A stretch of DNA of 64,000 nt. It comes from Kamptonema sp. UHCC 0994. Lineage in GTDB: Bacteria; Cyanobacteriota; Cyanobacteriia; Cyanobacteriales; Microcoleaceae. Shown piece after piece: positions 17,308-26,284 of the stretch. A program made the translations under genes and the position numbers. Within the stretch, counting starts at the first letter, position 1, and every line of letters begins with the position of its first letter. A model generated the notes under the pieces. The model was not told the DNA's origin and did no database searches. It was given only the letters and a program-made list of their open reading frames with translations. The stretch lies in NCBI RefSeq assembly GCF_029167235.1, contig NZ_JARFTR010000287.1, forward strand, positions 1-64,000, given 5' to 3'.

Positions 17308-17937
17308 TCACCTCTTCGGCAAACTATCACTACAACCAGCTTCTTTAAATTGTTGAAGTAACCGATTTCTATTCCCTTGAGAAATAGAACTCATTAATTT
17401 AGCAGGAGCGATTAACGGTTTAGGCCAAGCGTATTCGTAGATACCAAGTTGATTACTTCTAGTGTTAATAAAACCCACTCCTAAATAGTTACCTTGTTGG
17501 AGGAGAATAGTGAAACCACTGGTTTTGATGTATTTGCCAGAGATAGTTCCTTGAGTAAAACTTATCCCCATATCATTTTCGGTGGGAACAAAGGTTTCTA
17601 TAATACAAACCTTACCTTTAATAGTTGAAGGGTAAATATTTTGAGTTTCTTCTAACGCTGTCCATTGACCGAGAAAAGGTGCTACATCAGGATTAACTGG
17701 CAACCAAGCTCTAACAAAAGCTTTCAATTTCTCAGTCTCAGCTTCATTCCGACGATCGCGAATATAAAAATCACGATTACCTGGCGATGGCGCAGCGACA
17801 AAACTGCGAAACTGCTTCATTAATTGCTGCAATTCATTCTCAGTTGGGTATCGTTTAGATTGTTGTGCAATAATTGGTAAACAAGCACCCAAAATTATCA
17901 AATTGACCATCAATGCTACTAGCCGATTTTTTCTCAT
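17308..17937 (-). CDS. Hypothetical exported protein
   Basis: About 209 residues from ATG 17937. The N-terminus (LVALMVNLIILGACLPIIAQ) is a signal peptide with a possible lipobox-like LGAC. The mature part has a helical segment with charged residues, then strands around KGKVCIIETF and GFTILLQQGNYLGVGF. I recognise no family. It is coupled to the DUF4087 gene downstream. Confidence 0.6.
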   Translation of the reverse strand: MRKNRLVALMVNLIILGACLPIIAQQSKRYPTENELQQLMKQFRSFVAAPSPGNRDFYIRDRRNEAETEKLKAFVRAWLPVNPDVAPFLGQWTALEETQNIYPSTIKGKVCIIETFVPTENDMGISFTQGTISGKYIKTSGFTILLQQGNYLGVGFINTRSNQLGIYEYAWPKPLIAPAKLMSSISQGNRNRLLQQFKEAGCSDSLPKR

Positions 17938-18013
17938 AAATAATACTTTCAAGTTCTGTTAACCCTTAATTTACCAGCAAATCAGCACAGCTCCTCACTT
18001 GCTCATAAAAGCT

Positions 18014-18715
18014 ATGTATAAACTACCATTCTCACAATTCCAACTCAATTGCACACCCATCACCTCGGAGCGCACTATCGTAACTAAAATATATGCGATC
18101 GCCAAAAAAGCAGAGCGCCACAAGTTGGCAAAACTAATGACCTGTGCGGTTATCTTACTGCCTGCAAACTTCGCTTTTTCTGCACCTACTTACTTGGGTA
18201 GTAAAACAATTGCTGAGACTGACAGTGCTAAATTTACTCAAAAGGTTAACATCATCCTGGCTCAAGAGAACACCCAGGTGCCGCTGAGCATTCGGTATGG
18301 TGGGACAGAAGCTAGGGGAGGCTTTGTCCTCATGCAGTTTACTGTACCTAATCGAGATACAACTCAACCGGCTTACGGTGGCAAGCTTCGTCTCTACGAT
18401 GTTCATATTGCCAAAATGTTTGAAACTTCCCAATTTTTGTGCCAGCAATCTAGAGGCATTTCGGGTTATGAATGGGTTTATTTAGCAGGTAATGGAAGTA
18501 TTCGTATGGGAAACTTTAGGATTTCCTGTAGTTTAGCTAGTGAAACAGCTTCAACCTACGGTTTAGGTAAGCCAGAACGCACCAGCATTGCCAGAGATAC
18601 CGAGGGCGGCCCTCCTGAATCAGATGTCTATTCTATTCCGATTTTAGACATCACTGGTTCTAAGGTTCAGCAGTGGATTAATTTTGTGCAAAATTTTAAA
18701 CCAACGAGGAGATAG
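18014..18715 (+). CDS. Hypothetical exported protein
   Basis: About 233 residues. A hydrophobic segment preceded by basic residues (KLAKLMTCAVILLPANFAFS) is the likely signal peptide, so the 40 residues before it may not be translated and the true start may be nearer to 18137. The mature domain is strand-rich (GGFVLMQFTVPNRDT, RLYDVHIAKMFE, SIRMGNFRISC) with two cysteines. No family recognised. Confidence 0.55.
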   Translation: MYKLPFSQFQLNCTPITSERTIVTKIYAIAKKAERHKLAKLMTCAVILLPANFAFSAPTYLGSKTIAETDSAKFTQKVNIILAQENTQVPLSIRYGGTEARGGFVLMQFTVPNRDTTQPAYGGKLRLYDVHIAKMFETSQFLCQQSRGISGYEWVYLAGNGSIRMGNFRISCSLASETASTYGLGKPERTSIARDTEGGPPESDVYSIPILDITGSKVQQWINFVQNFKPTRR

Positions 18716-18716
18716 C

Positions 18717-18754
18717 TGTAGCGACGTGCAATCACAACTAAACTTTGAGCTACC
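18717..18754 (+). repeat. Solo end related to the 568-bp transposon
   Basis: TGTAGCGACGTGCAATC at 18717 matches the terminus of the element at 7221-7788, and the following AACTAAACTTTGAGCTACC matches, in inverse orientation, the inner part of that element near 7607-7627. It looks like a remnant of a related transposon. A third similar end is at 19224. Confidence 0.6.
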
Positions 18755-18850
18755 TGGCCCACAAACTCTGTCAAGTCAAGTCTCTTCTCATCCGCGAGAG
18801 GGCCTGATTCAAACCCTCACGGTGAATCCAGCCGACGTAGCCGCCATAAA

Positions 18851-19114
18851 TCATTCTGCCATTGGGTGTACGTAAAAAAATGTGGTCAACTTTGCTCTCA
18901 GTAAGTCCTCTAACCCTACTTTTGTCAGAGCATCGGCAATCAATCCCGTCAAACCTAGTACGGCAATGCCTCCGAGCATTCCCGCCGGGCCACCTAAAAA
19001 TGCCAGAGCTGCTGTGATTGCAGCCGCTCCTGTTAAACCTGTCGCCGCCATCGTTACCACCAGGATAATACCCGGTAAACCTAAAGCAGCTATTTTTTTT
19101 ACGAGTTCATCCAT
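18851..19114 (-). CDS. Small glycine/alanine-rich hydrophobic protein, possibly frameshifted
   Basis: An 87-residue protein: a short charged start (MDELVKKIAALG), then about 55 residues of Gly/Ala/Leu/Ile with repeated GG and GL (GIILVVTMAATGLTGAAAI, FLGGPAGMLGGIAVLGL), long enough for two membrane helices. It recalls small cyanobacterial membrane-active or glycine-zipper proteins. Near its end a run of seven T separates it from another frame that reads LRTPNGRMIYGGYVGWI and on for about 38 residues, so a frameshift may have changed the native C-terminus. Function unknown. Confidence 0.55.
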   Translation of the reverse strand: MDELVKKIAALGLPGIILVVTMAATGLTGAAAITAALAFLGGPAGMLGGIAVLGLTGLIADALTKVGLEDLLRAKLTTFFYVHPMAE

Positions 19115-19223
19115 TTTACTAACCCTCGCTGTTGTTCTTGTTGCCGATTCCTATAATTTTCCCGTTTGGGTATGGTGATCCTAGGCTCCTGAACCTCAAG
19201 ATAGCAACAACTATTTGCTTACT

Positions 19224-19247
19224 TGTAGCGACTTGCAATCCTAACTA
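19224..19247 (+). repeat. Second solo transposon-like end
   Basis: TGTAGCGACTTGCAATC at 19224 matches the termini at 7221, 7788 and 18717, and is followed by CTAACTATAATTAG. It has the same orientation as the copy at 18717, so the two do not form an inverted pair. Probably a decayed relative. Confidence 0.5.
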
Positions 19248-19302
19248 TAATTAGGGCTGTTAACTGTTAACACAGATTAACACAGAGCGATCGCCACCAA
19301 TC

Positions 19303-19330
19303 TAAAAACGCGGAGTTCCGCGCTTTTGTT
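19303..19330 (+). terminator. CGCGGA/TCCGCG hairpin, part of a dispersed repeat
   Basis: CGCGGA (19309-19314) and TCCGCG (19317-19322) form a stem followed by CTTTTGTT. Together with the upstream CACAGAGCGATCGCCACC it forms a block of about 48 bp that is closely similar to one at 34083-34131. It precedes the arfB gene and is unlikely to end a nearby plus-strand gene, so it may be an inserted repeat. Confidence 0.5.
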
Positions 19331-19419
19331 CAAACCCTCGCTGCTCTATGATGAAATCATTACCGGCTTATACAGTTGTCTGAGAGAACAATATGCTGTT
19401 CTCCTCTCACTTAGGAATT

Positions 19420-19833
19420 ATGCTACAAATTTATCACACAGCCAGCATCCCAGAGCGCGAGATCGAGATTAGTGCAGTTCGTTCTCAAGGAGCAGGGGGA
19501 CAAAATGTAAATAAGGTAGCAACTGCTATTCACTTGCGCTTTAATATCAAAGCTTCCTCGCTGCCAGAGCGCTACAAAGAGCGGCTGTTAAATTTGAACG
19601 ATCGGCGCATTACGGAGGATGGTATCGTTATCATCAAAGCCCAAGAACATCGCAGTCAGCTAGAGAACCGAGAGGAAGCGTTAAGGCGGCTTCAAGAACT
19701 CATTCAAAATGCAGTTGCAGTTCCCAAAAAGCGCTTCAATACCAAACAGACTCGCAGCTCTCAGCGCAAGCGCCTCGATAGCAAAACCAAGCGCGGACAG
19801 CTTAAAGCGATGAGAAGAAAGATTACAGATTAA
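19420..19833 (+). CDS. arfB: ArfB/YaeJ-type peptidyl-tRNA hydrolase
   Basis: A 137-residue protein from ATG 19420. It carries the RF-1-type catalytic loop AVRSQGAGGQNVNKVATA (GGQ) and a long lysine/arginine-rich C-terminal tail (KRFNTKQTRSSQRKRLDSKT), which in ArfB enters the empty mRNA channel of stalled ribosomes. It would release peptides from non-stop ribosomes in the cytoplasm. Length and layout match the family (about 140 residues). Confidence 0.9.
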   Translation: MLQIYHTASIPEREIEISAVRSQGAGGQNVNKVATAIHLRFNIKASSLPERYKERLLNLNDRRITEDGIVIIKAQEHRSQLENREEALRRLQELIQNAVAVPKKRFNTKQTRSSQRKRLDSKTKRGQLKAMRRKITD

Positions 19834-19897
19834 CTCTCTGTGGTGACAAAAAAGGTAGATTATACAAGTAAGTCTAGGCATCTTCAACTTATTAAAA

Positions 19898-20173
19898 ATG
19901 ACTTCACAAATCTGTCCCATTTGCAAGGCTTCTATCAATTCTTTTCCCCGATATCCCAAATACGTTTGTGAGGATTGTTTCAAAAAAGCCACTGATATCA
20001 ATGGCAGAAAGCTTAACTTTTATAATGAGTCGATGGGTGGGGGATATGTTGCTTACTACTCTGACAGCAATAACGCCGAGGAATACAATAGCCATGAATC
20101 TTACATAGACGGAATTAAATGCTGGGCTGATGAAGCCAGATTTGGGGGTATAGTTATCGAAGTCGTTGAGTAA
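19898..20173 (+). CDS. Small zinc-ribbon protein
   Basis: A 91-residue protein with two CxxC pairs, CPICKAS (residues 6-9) and CEDC (24-27), which make a zinc ribbon. The rest is acidic and aromatic (GGGYVAYYSDSNNAEEYN). It follows arfB by 64 bp on the same strand. I recognise no named family. Confidence 0.6.
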   Translation: MTSQICPICKASINSFPRYPKYVCEDCFKKATDINGRKLNFYNESMGGGYVAYYSDSNNAEEYNSHESYIDGIKCWADEARFGGIVIEVVE

Positions 20174-20217
20174 GTAGCGATCGCTTCGTTGATTAAATCA
20201 GATATTGGTTTTTGGTA

Positions 20218-20246
20218 TCCACTGTCCACTGTCCACTGTCCACTGT
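20218..20246. repeat. Heptanucleotide tandem repeat (TCCACTG)
   Basis: TCCACTG is repeated four times and followed by degenerate copies (TCAATTG, TCAAGTG, TCCACCG). Short tandem heptamers of this kind are typical of filamentous cyanobacterial intergenic DNA. Confidence 0.85.
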
Positions 20247-20325
20247 CAATTGTCAAGTGTCCACCGTTAAACTCCCCGGAAACCGAGCGCCGTTTCCATA
20301 GCCTCGCGAGGACTGGGGTTAACTA

Positions 20326-22009
20326 GGGTTTGCTGAATAAGTTAGGAAAAATCGCGTAGGCGTAGCCAGCCGCAGACATCGCACTTGATGGGCAATTCAA
20401 GCTCGGCGAAACATAACTTTTTGTTGACTATAAGTTGCCCAGTTATAGCTTTTAATAATCATTAAACCGTAAACAGGCGTGATTTTCGGTTTGTGACATA
20501 AAAACACACAAAAAACCCGTCTTAACCAGGTAGAAAGGTTCATTACTAAAAAAGTAATAGCAATAGCTGTTTGAGCAGTATTATCAAGTTTTGCCATGAC
20601 TCGATTCAAGCTAAATCTTCTTTTTCCTTGTCCAAATTTGCCCTCAATCGCATTCCTAATTCTCTCATCTTCTAAGGCTTGTTTCTTGGTTTCCTTACTC
20701 ACATTTGCTGGTGGCCTTCCTAACGGTGGGCCACTGAGTCTAATTCCTCTTTCTTTACACCATGCTCGATTTTCTCTGGTTCGATAAATCCGATCAGCAT
20801 GGACTGATTCTGGATAGTATCCTGTGTAACTTTTAAAGGCTTCTACTTGTGCTTTTAAGTCTCCCGATTCGTTAAAATTATCCCAACTTATCCGGTCTAA
20901 AAATACATATCCTTCAAAGCAGCTCGCTGACAGTTTGGCTCCAAACTCTACTGGTTTTCCTGCTTTCCCTCTGACAATGGGACGGATGTGGGGTTGGCTT
21001 AAACTTACTATTCTGTCCTCAATACTCTGTTTTTTATTTTCAAATAACCAGAGTTGTTGCCGATAGACTTCTGTCAGGACTAGCAAGGTTTTATATTGCT
21101 TTTTGGTCAGACTTTGTAGGGTGGCACCTGATTCGATTAGCTGTTCAATATGAGCGAGATTTCTTTTGATATATTGCAGTTGTTTTTTAATTGCTTGGAT
21201 TTTTTTGTTTCGTTTAGGTCGTCGTTGTTTGGCTACTGCTAAGTAATCTTTTCTGGCAATATTACGGTAGGTTCTGGGTTTTTTATTAATTTTTCCTTTG
21301 AGGGATTTATAGAGGATATCGATGATTTTTTCGGTGTGAACTCTGGCCTTGTTTAATAGTCCTAAGTCGGTGGGATAGCTAATATCTGCTGGGGTACAGG
21401 TCGCATCTATGATTAATTTTCCTTGATTGGGTGACTCATTTTTTGCGTCCGAATCCTTTTTTTTTTCGGGTGGAACTGGGGTGGTTTCGCGCATTTTTTC
21501 CACCATTCGTTCATTGACTTTCTTGATTAGATTCGCACTAATTCTTTGCCGAAAGTGAACTAATAGTGATGGGTCAAATGGGGGTTCATTACTATAGGTT
21601 GATTGACCGATAAAGTATTGTAGGTAGGGGTTTTCACGGATTTGTTCTACTGTTTCTATGTCGCTGATTCCGAGTTTTTCTTTAATAATTAATGCCCCTA
21701 ATGCCATTCTAAATGATTTGGCGGGTGCTCCCATTTCCGTGGGAAAATTTTCAGCATAATCTGATTCAAATTCCGACCAAGGAATTAGTTGGGCCATTTT
21801 CACCCAACGGTTATCTTCTGCCAACTTGCATCCGTTGGGAAGTTCAAAGTCGGATGGGGGGCTTGGGGTAAGCTCAACTTTTCTGTACACGATCGCAAAT
21901 GGTGATGCACGGGTTTTGAGTCATTATACCTGTTTTTCTTGCACCCTTACTACTTTTTTGGTCGGAAAATCCATACACTGTTTACTTTTCTCACTGATTC
22001 AGCAAGCCC
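20326..22009 (-). mobile_element. IS5-like insertion sequence, 1,684 bp
   Basis: Terminal inverted repeats are readable: the left end begins GGGTTTGCTGAATAAGT at 20326 and the right end, read inward, begins GGGCTTGCTGAATCAGT at 22009, 15 of 17 matching. The same hexamer TAACTA flanks both ends (20320-20325 and 22010-22015). The element carries one transposase and interrupts the EamA gene: excising it restores about 17 codons of that gene. It appears complete. Confidence 0.85.
20397..21890 (-). CDS. IS5-family-like transposase
   Basis: A 497-residue protein with an N-terminal DUF772-type domain (LIPWSEFE, MALGALIIKEKLGISD) and a DDE catalytic core: DATCTPADISYP (first Asp, about residue 162), SVHADRIYRTRENR (second Asp), and NAIEGKFGQGKRRF (Glu with the ExxxGxxKR-type signature). 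The intervening 80 basic residues are an insert. It appears full length with no frameshift, so it may be active. Confidence 0.9.
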   Translation of the reverse strand: MYRKVELTPSPPSDFELPNGCKLAEDNRWVKMAQLIPWSEFESDYAENFPTEMGAPAKSFRMALGALIIKEKLGISDIETVEQIRENPYLQYFIGQSTYSNEPPFDPSLLVHFRQRISANLIKKVNERMVEKMRETTPVPPEKKKDSDAKNESPNQGKLIIDATCTPADISYPTDLGLLNKARVHTEKIIDILYKSLKGKINKKPRTYRNIARKDYLAVAKQRRPKRNKKIQAIKKQLQYIKRNLAHIEQLIESGATLQSLTKKQYKTLLVLTEVYRQQLWLFENKKQSIEDRIVSLSQPHIRPIVRGKAGKPVEFGAKLSASCFEGYVFLDRISWDNFNESGDLKAQVEAFKSYTGYYPESVHADRIYRTRENRAWCKERGIRLSGPPLGRPPANVSKETKKQALEDERIRNAIEGKFGQGKRRFSLNRVMAKLDNTAQTAIAITFLVMNLSTWLRRVFCVFLCHKPKITPVYGLMIIKSYNWATYSQQKVMFRRA

Positions 22010-23000
22010 TAACTAATTCTCGATTTCTTTTAGCCTGATATAGGTTGCCAACCAAACCCAAGATCACCCCGAGAAACAATAAACTTCCCCCTAAATATTG
22101 AGCTAAAGTAGGAGCTTCCCCTAAAATTAAATAAGCCATCACTATAGCTGCAATTGGGTTCAATAAACTGGCTAAATTGAGTTCCGTTGAAGTCGCATTT
22201 TTTAAACCCGCTAACCAGCATAATTGACCCATGACGACAATAACCGCCGCATACACTATCATCCATTGCCAAAGAAAAGGAGATAACACTTCTGCAAAAT
22301 GGTTTGGCCCGTAAAGGAGATTAGCCAAGATGAAAAAAATCACCGTCCCCAGAATATTGCGATAAATCGTAAAAATTCCCAAGGGAATGGATTGTAATTG
22401 CAGTTTACCAACAACGGTTGCAATGGAACCAATGATAGCAGCCATCGCCACAAAAATTTCTCCTCTTCCATGAAATCCAGCCATCGTCATCATCTGCCCT
22501 GAACTCGCTAAAAAAGCAGTCACTATCACCCCAACAAAGGAAATCAGAGAGCCTGCACTTGCCCAAAAATCGACCCGCGAACCCAATAGCCAAACACCCA
22601 ATACCAGAGTTAAAATTGGTTCGATACGCCCAATTAAAACAATATTGGTAATATTTGTCTGTTCAATGGCTGAAAAAATTAATGCTGGCGCGATCGCCCC
22701 CGATAAAATACCTGTAATGGTTAAACTAATCCAATCTTTACGAGTCAGAGCTTTCAGAGTATTCGGTTTCCAGTCTTGATAAAAAATTAGAGTCATTAAC
22801 CCCAAAGCACAAATATTACCCACAAATAAAACATTGCATAGTGAGATAGGATTTATGCCATTGATAGCATGAGCTTGTCCAACTTCAACGATTTTACGAG
22901 TGACAGAATTAGAAGCCGCAAAAATCAAAACAGCAATGCCAAGATACATTGGGCTAGGAACTCGCATAAAAAATTTATGTACTTTATTGGCAACCTGCAT
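21999..23000 (-). CDS. EamA/DMT-family transporter, C-terminus truncated by IS
   Basis: A 333-residue membrane protein with about ten hydrophobic helices in two EamA repeats (SPMYLGIAVLIFAASN at the start; TVIFFILANLL and VVMGQLCWLAGLKNATSTELNLAS in the second half), as in drug/metabolite transporters. The last residues (RAC and stop) come from the IS end. Without the insertion the frame continues LVNPSPREAMETALGFRG to a TAA near 20269. All helices are retained, so function may survive. It ends the operon read from 25.3 kb. Confidence 0.85.
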   Translation of the reverse strand: MQVANKVHKFFMRVPSPMYLGIAVLIFAASNSVTRKIVEVGQAHAINGINPISLCNVLFVGNICALGLMTLIFYQDWKPNTLKALTRKDWISLTITGILSGAIAPALIFSAIEQTNITNIVLIGRIEPILTLVLGVWLLGSRVDFWASAGSLISFVGVIVTAFLASSGQMMTMAGFHGRGEIFVAMAAIIGSIATVVGKLQLQSIPLGIFTIYRNILGTVIFFILANLLYGPNHFAEVLSPFLWQWMIVYAAVIVVMGQLCWLAGLKNATSTELNLASLLNPIAAIVMAYLILGEAPTLAQYLGGSLLFLGVILGLVGNLYQAKRNRELVRAC

Positions 23001-23043
23001 AATTTTTGTAGATTATTGCGGAAGTCATATCATAAAAATTAGC

Positions 23044-23403
23044 TTAAGGCAATGCCTTTTCATAGCCAATTTGGGGAGCAGAATAAATGGAGACAAACAC
23101 AGCATCTTCACTATTTTCATTCACGGCCCCATGAATCTGATTTTTTTCTGCGATTGCAACTTGACCAGCATTCAAGCTTTGACTTTGACCATTGCCTAAA
23201 TAATACGTCAAAGTGCCCCGGAGCATTACCCAAGTATCTTGTCCATCGGGGTGACAATGAGCTTGAACAATTTGGCCAGGCTTGACTCCCCAAATAGCGA
23301 TGCTAGCATTTTCAGTCTGAATAATTTCAGTCACCGTAGCGACTCTATCGGAGAAACGCACATGAGCTTCTAAGGCAAAAATTCTGGATTGCATCATTTT
23401 CAA
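23044..23403 (-). CDS. Cupin-domain protein
   Basis: A 119-residue single-domain cupin. Motif 1 is seen in KPGQIVQAHCHPDGQDTWVMLRG (two His, Gln and later residues) and motif 2 in GQVAIAEKNQIHGAVNE. The metal ligands point to a small oxidoreductase or sensor. It lies between the DUF4079 gene (10 bp) and the transporter gene in a minus-strand operon. Confidence 0.85.
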   Translation of the reverse strand: MKMMQSRIFALEAHVRFSDRVATVTEIIQTENASIAIWGVKPGQIVQAHCHPDGQDTWVMLRGTLTYYLGNGQSQSLNAGQVAIAEKNQIHGAVNENSEDAVFVSIYSAPQIGYEKALP

Positions 23404-23412
23404 ATCACCGTT

Positions 23413-24117
23413 TTATTTGGGTTGAGGACAGGTTTTGTTAGTAAAATCACATTGATAAATATAGTGTTCTTGCCAATGTAGGGGAATCTCTAGTAAATCC
23501 CTTGCACCAGTCATTCCCTGACCGATAAAAAGCAGTAGAGCAAAACAATTGAGAATGATATGAGCGGTGCGCCAGCGATTTTGTTTATCCTGATAAATAT
23601 CTGGCACGATCGCCACTGAAAAAATCATCAATAAAGCGGCTGTAATACCGTAGTAATAATGGGAAACAAACCATTCATTATCCCTACGAAAGATTTCTGG
23701 CTGAAACCCTAAAATAATCAATCCCATGCCCGTAAAAGTGGCAAAAATGCCTCGCCAGAGTTTAACTCTTGCCTTAAATAGTAGGGTGAAAGAAGCAATA
23801 CTTAATAGGAAAATGGCGACCACAAAAAAGACTCGAAAGGGTTCTTTGGTCAAGGTGTCGTTACCGAGCATTTTTGAGAAGATGGGATAGGCCATTCCCA
23901 GTAGGGCAACCCCTACCACTGAGCGACTCAACCAATTACCGATCGCTACGTGCTCAGAACCTACTACTGGCGGAATTTTACTTTTTTCCCCATCGGCGAC
24001 TTGCAGACGGCGTTGACGGGTGAGTAGGGCGCGATTCAGTACAATTCCGATTAAGGGAAAGACGACAATAATGGCGATCGCCGGATGTAATAAAGCCAAT
24101 GTATCTTGAAGTTCCAT
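23413..24117 (-). CDS. DUF4079-like integral membrane protein
   Basis: A 234-residue protein with about six membrane helices. It opens with LALLHPAIAIIVVFPLIGIV and has paired histidines in membrane segments (LLHPA, SHYYYG, AHIILNC, HWQEH), a cytochrome b561-like arrangement described for DUF4079 proteins of cyanobacteria. It may carry haem and transfer electrons, which would suit the neighbouring peroxiredoxin-type gene. The haem role is inference. Confidence 0.7.
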   Translation of the reverse strand: MELQDTLALLHPAIAIIVVFPLIGIVLNRALLTRQRRLQVADGEKSKIPPVVGSEHVAIGNWLSRSVVGVALLGMAYPIFSKMLGNDTLTKEPFRVFFVVAIFLLSIASFTLLFKARVKLWRGIFATFTGMGLIILGFQPEIFRRDNEWFVSHYYYGITAALLMIFSVAIVPDIYQDKQNRWRTAHIILNCFALLLFIGQGMTGARDLLEIPLHWQEHYIYQCDFTNKTCPQPK

Positions 24118-24167
24118 GTTAACGATCCATTAATGAACTATTCAGGGACAATCAAAATCAATTTGCA

Positions 24168-24824
24168 CTAAGCAGCCACAAACAGAGACAGTAAAATGGC
24201 GATCGCATCGGCTGGTTCATAACGCTTAGTATAGTCCACGTCAATATGAGCTAGGGCAATATGATGGCGGCGATCGATGATAAAAGTCGCAGGAACAGGT
24301 AACAGCCAATCTTCTGTCCCGTTGTAATCGGGGAGAGCGTGACCCAGTTCTTTATAAATCAGTCGAAGTGGGTCAGGAATTGCAAAGACGACCCCATAAT
24401 CACGGGCAACCGTGCAACCACTATCACTGAGAACATCAAAGGAAAGTGCGTTTTTAATGGCTGTTTTTCGCGAAGCATCAAGCGTTTGGGGAGAAATAGC
24501 TAAAACTGAAGCTCCTAATGCCTGAATTTTGGGTAATAGCCCCTGATAAGCCCGTAATTCTAGATTGCAATAGGGACACCAACTGCCAAAATAAAAGCAG
24601 AGAATAACGGCTCCTTGATTTAATTTATCGTAAAGACTAATCGGCTGACCGTCAGTATTTTGTAGGAGAAAATCGGGGGCTTCATCGTCAATTCTTAAGG
24701 CTCTTCGGTTTTGAAATTCTTTCGCTAAAGCTTGGGTTGCTCCTTGCATGATTGCCGCTTTTTCAGGGGGGAATTTTGTCAAAAATTCCCGTTTAAATTT
24801 AGAGAGTTCAAGTTGTAAATTCAC
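24168..24824 (-). CDS. AhpC/TSA peroxiredoxin-like protein
   Basis: A 218-residue thioredoxin-fold protein. AVILCFYFGSWCPYCNLELRAYQ (near residues 88-110) has a CPYC active site in the thioredoxin position, and SDSGCTVARDYGV a further cysteine. The domain opens with DEAPDFLLQNTDGQPISL, the AhpC/TSA start. It should reduce peroxides or disulfides. It lies second in the operon opposite the LysR gene, 50 bp from the DUF4079 gene. Confidence 0.85.
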   Translation of the reverse strand: MNLQLELSKFKREFLTKFPPEKAAIMQGATQALAKEFQNRRALRIDDEAPDFLLQNTDGQPISLYDKLNQGAVILCFYFGSWCPYCNLELRAYQGLLPKIQALGASVLAISPQTLDASRKTAIKNALSFDVLSDSGCTVARDYGVVFAIPDPLRLIYKELGHALPDYNGTEDWLLPVPATFIIDRRHHIALAHIDVDYTKRYEPADAIAILLSLFVAA

Positions 24825-24887
24825 AGGTTTTTCCTATATTTTATAGGAAATTCACCCTCACATTCCATCTGCAAGGGGAAAGATAAA

Positions 24888-25265
24888 TTACTTGACTTCA
24901 TTGGCTGGAAACATCGGCACTTTGCCTTTTTTCACAGCAACAACGACATCATAAGTTGCACAGTAGGAGAAGGTAACATCGTTGGCTTTGTTGTAGAGAT
25001 TGACCACCATACCTGCTCCACCGGGTTGCACTCCTAATGGTAATAAATCACCAAAGAAAAATCGTCGTAATTGGTCGCCACTACCAATTTGTCCTTTGTT
25101 TTTACTAATCATCTCGATCTTTTGCTGAGCCGTCATTTCCGGGGCGGCGATCGCCTGATTTTGGAATTGGGGCAAAAAGCTATGTATGGCTACATCTCCC
25201 ACACTGATAACGCTAGCGAGGGCTAGGGGAGCGAACAGAGGACTGAGGGATTTGAGTTTTAACAT
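24888..25265 (-). CDS. Exported hypothetical protein, first gene of the redox operon
   Basis: About 125 residues from ATG 25265. A signal peptide (KSLSPLFAPLALASVISVGD, cleavage likely after AIAAP) is followed by TAQQKIEMISKNKGQIGSGD and a strand-rich domain with one cysteine (VTFSYCATYDVVVAV). It is probably periplasmic. Family not recognised. Divergent from the LysR-type gene, with about 110 bp between them holding the promoters. Confidence 0.65.
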   Translation of the reverse strand: MLKLKSLSPLFAPLALASVISVGDVAIHSFLPQFQNQAIAAPEMTAQQKIEMISKNKGQIGSGDQLRRFFFGDLLPLGVQPGGAGMVVNLYNKANDVTFSYCATYDVVVAVKKGKVPMFPANEVK

Positions 25266-25375
25266 CTGCGTTTTTGGGGTGAGAACGGTTGATGAGACTA
25301 TCATCATCTATTTCAATTTCTTTGAGAAGCAGGCAAAATAGAATATGATATATGCCATTTTGGAATAGGTGTACT

Positions 25376-26284
25376 ATGGATCGAATTGCCTGTATGCAGA
25401 GTTTCGTTCGGGCGATCGAACTGAACAGTTTTTCTGCCGTTGCGCGGGAACAACAAACGACACAACCGACCATTAGTAAGCAAATCGCCGCTCTGGAAAA
25501 ATATCTGGGGGTACAATTAATCACTCGTTCTACTACCCATTTGAGTTTGACCGAGGAGGGGAAAAAATACTATCAATACTGTCAGCAAATTTTGGAAACC
25601 GTCGCCGAAGCGGAGGCCAGTTTAACAGGAAAAGAACAGGCTACAGGCCTTTTACGATTGGGCTGTCCTGTGCTGTTTGGGCAAATGCAGATTGTCCCCC
25701 GTTTAAAAGCCTTTATGAAACGCTATCCCGATGTCAAGATCGATCTGATGATGGCGGATCATTTTGTGGACATTGTAGAGGATGGTTTAGACCTTTTGAT
25801 CCGCATTGGTAATCGTCTGGATAGTTCCCACATTAGCCATCGCATCGGCATGACTCGCCGCGTCACAGTGGCAACAACAGGCTATTTTGAGCAAGCGGGA
25901 GAACCCAAAAAACCCGATGATTTGGTGGAGCATGATTGTATTATCTATACCCATTTGGCAACGGGCAATGAGTGGCAGTTTCAAGGAACAGATGGCATTA
26001 TTAAGGTGCGGGTTGGGGGCTGTTTTCAAACTAATAGTTCTGTGGCGATTCGAGCAGCAGTGTTATCGGGTTTGGGGATTGCGGTAGCGCCGGTCTGGAT
26101 GTTTGGTGATGAGATTTACCGGGGCGATCTTAAGGTGGTGTTGCAGGATTATCAGCCTACTCAGTTACAAATTCATGCGTTCTATCGTCGCAGTCGTTTT
26201 TATCCGGCAAAAATAACTTGTTTTATTGATTTTTTAACGTCAGAATTCAAGCTCGATCCGTGGGTTTCCGATTATGGGGTTTGA
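25376..26284 (+). CDS. LysR-family transcriptional regulator
   Basis: About 302 residues from ATG 25376. The winged helix is at residues 1-60 (FVRAIELNSFSAVAREQQTT, QPTISKQIAALEKYLGVQLI, then RSTTHLSLTEEG) and the effector-binding domain follows, with a typical GLGIAVAPVWMF near the end. It is divergent from the exported protein-peroxiredoxin-DUF4079-cupin-EamA operon and is its likely regulator, as is usual for LysR proteins. Confidence 0.9.
   Translation: MDRIACMQSFVRAIELNSFSAVAREQQTTQPTISKQIAALEKYLGVQLITRSTTHLSLTEEGKKYYQYCQQILETVAEAEASLTGKEQATGLLRLGCPVLFGQMQIVPRLKAFMKRYPDVKIDLMMADHFVDIVEDGLDLLIRIGNRLDSSHISHRIGMTRRVTVATTGYFEQAGEPKKPDDLVEHDCIIYTHLATGNEWQFQGTDGIIKVRVGGCFQTNSSVAIRAAVLSGLGIAVAPVWMFGDEIYRGDLKVVLQDYQPTQLQIHAFYRRSRFYPAKITCFIDFLTSEFKLDPWVSDYGV

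Noticed and set aside
20218-20246. TCCACTG tandem repeat as a CRISPR or iteron array
   Set aside because: A seven-base unit with no spacers; typical cyanobacterial short tandem repeat.
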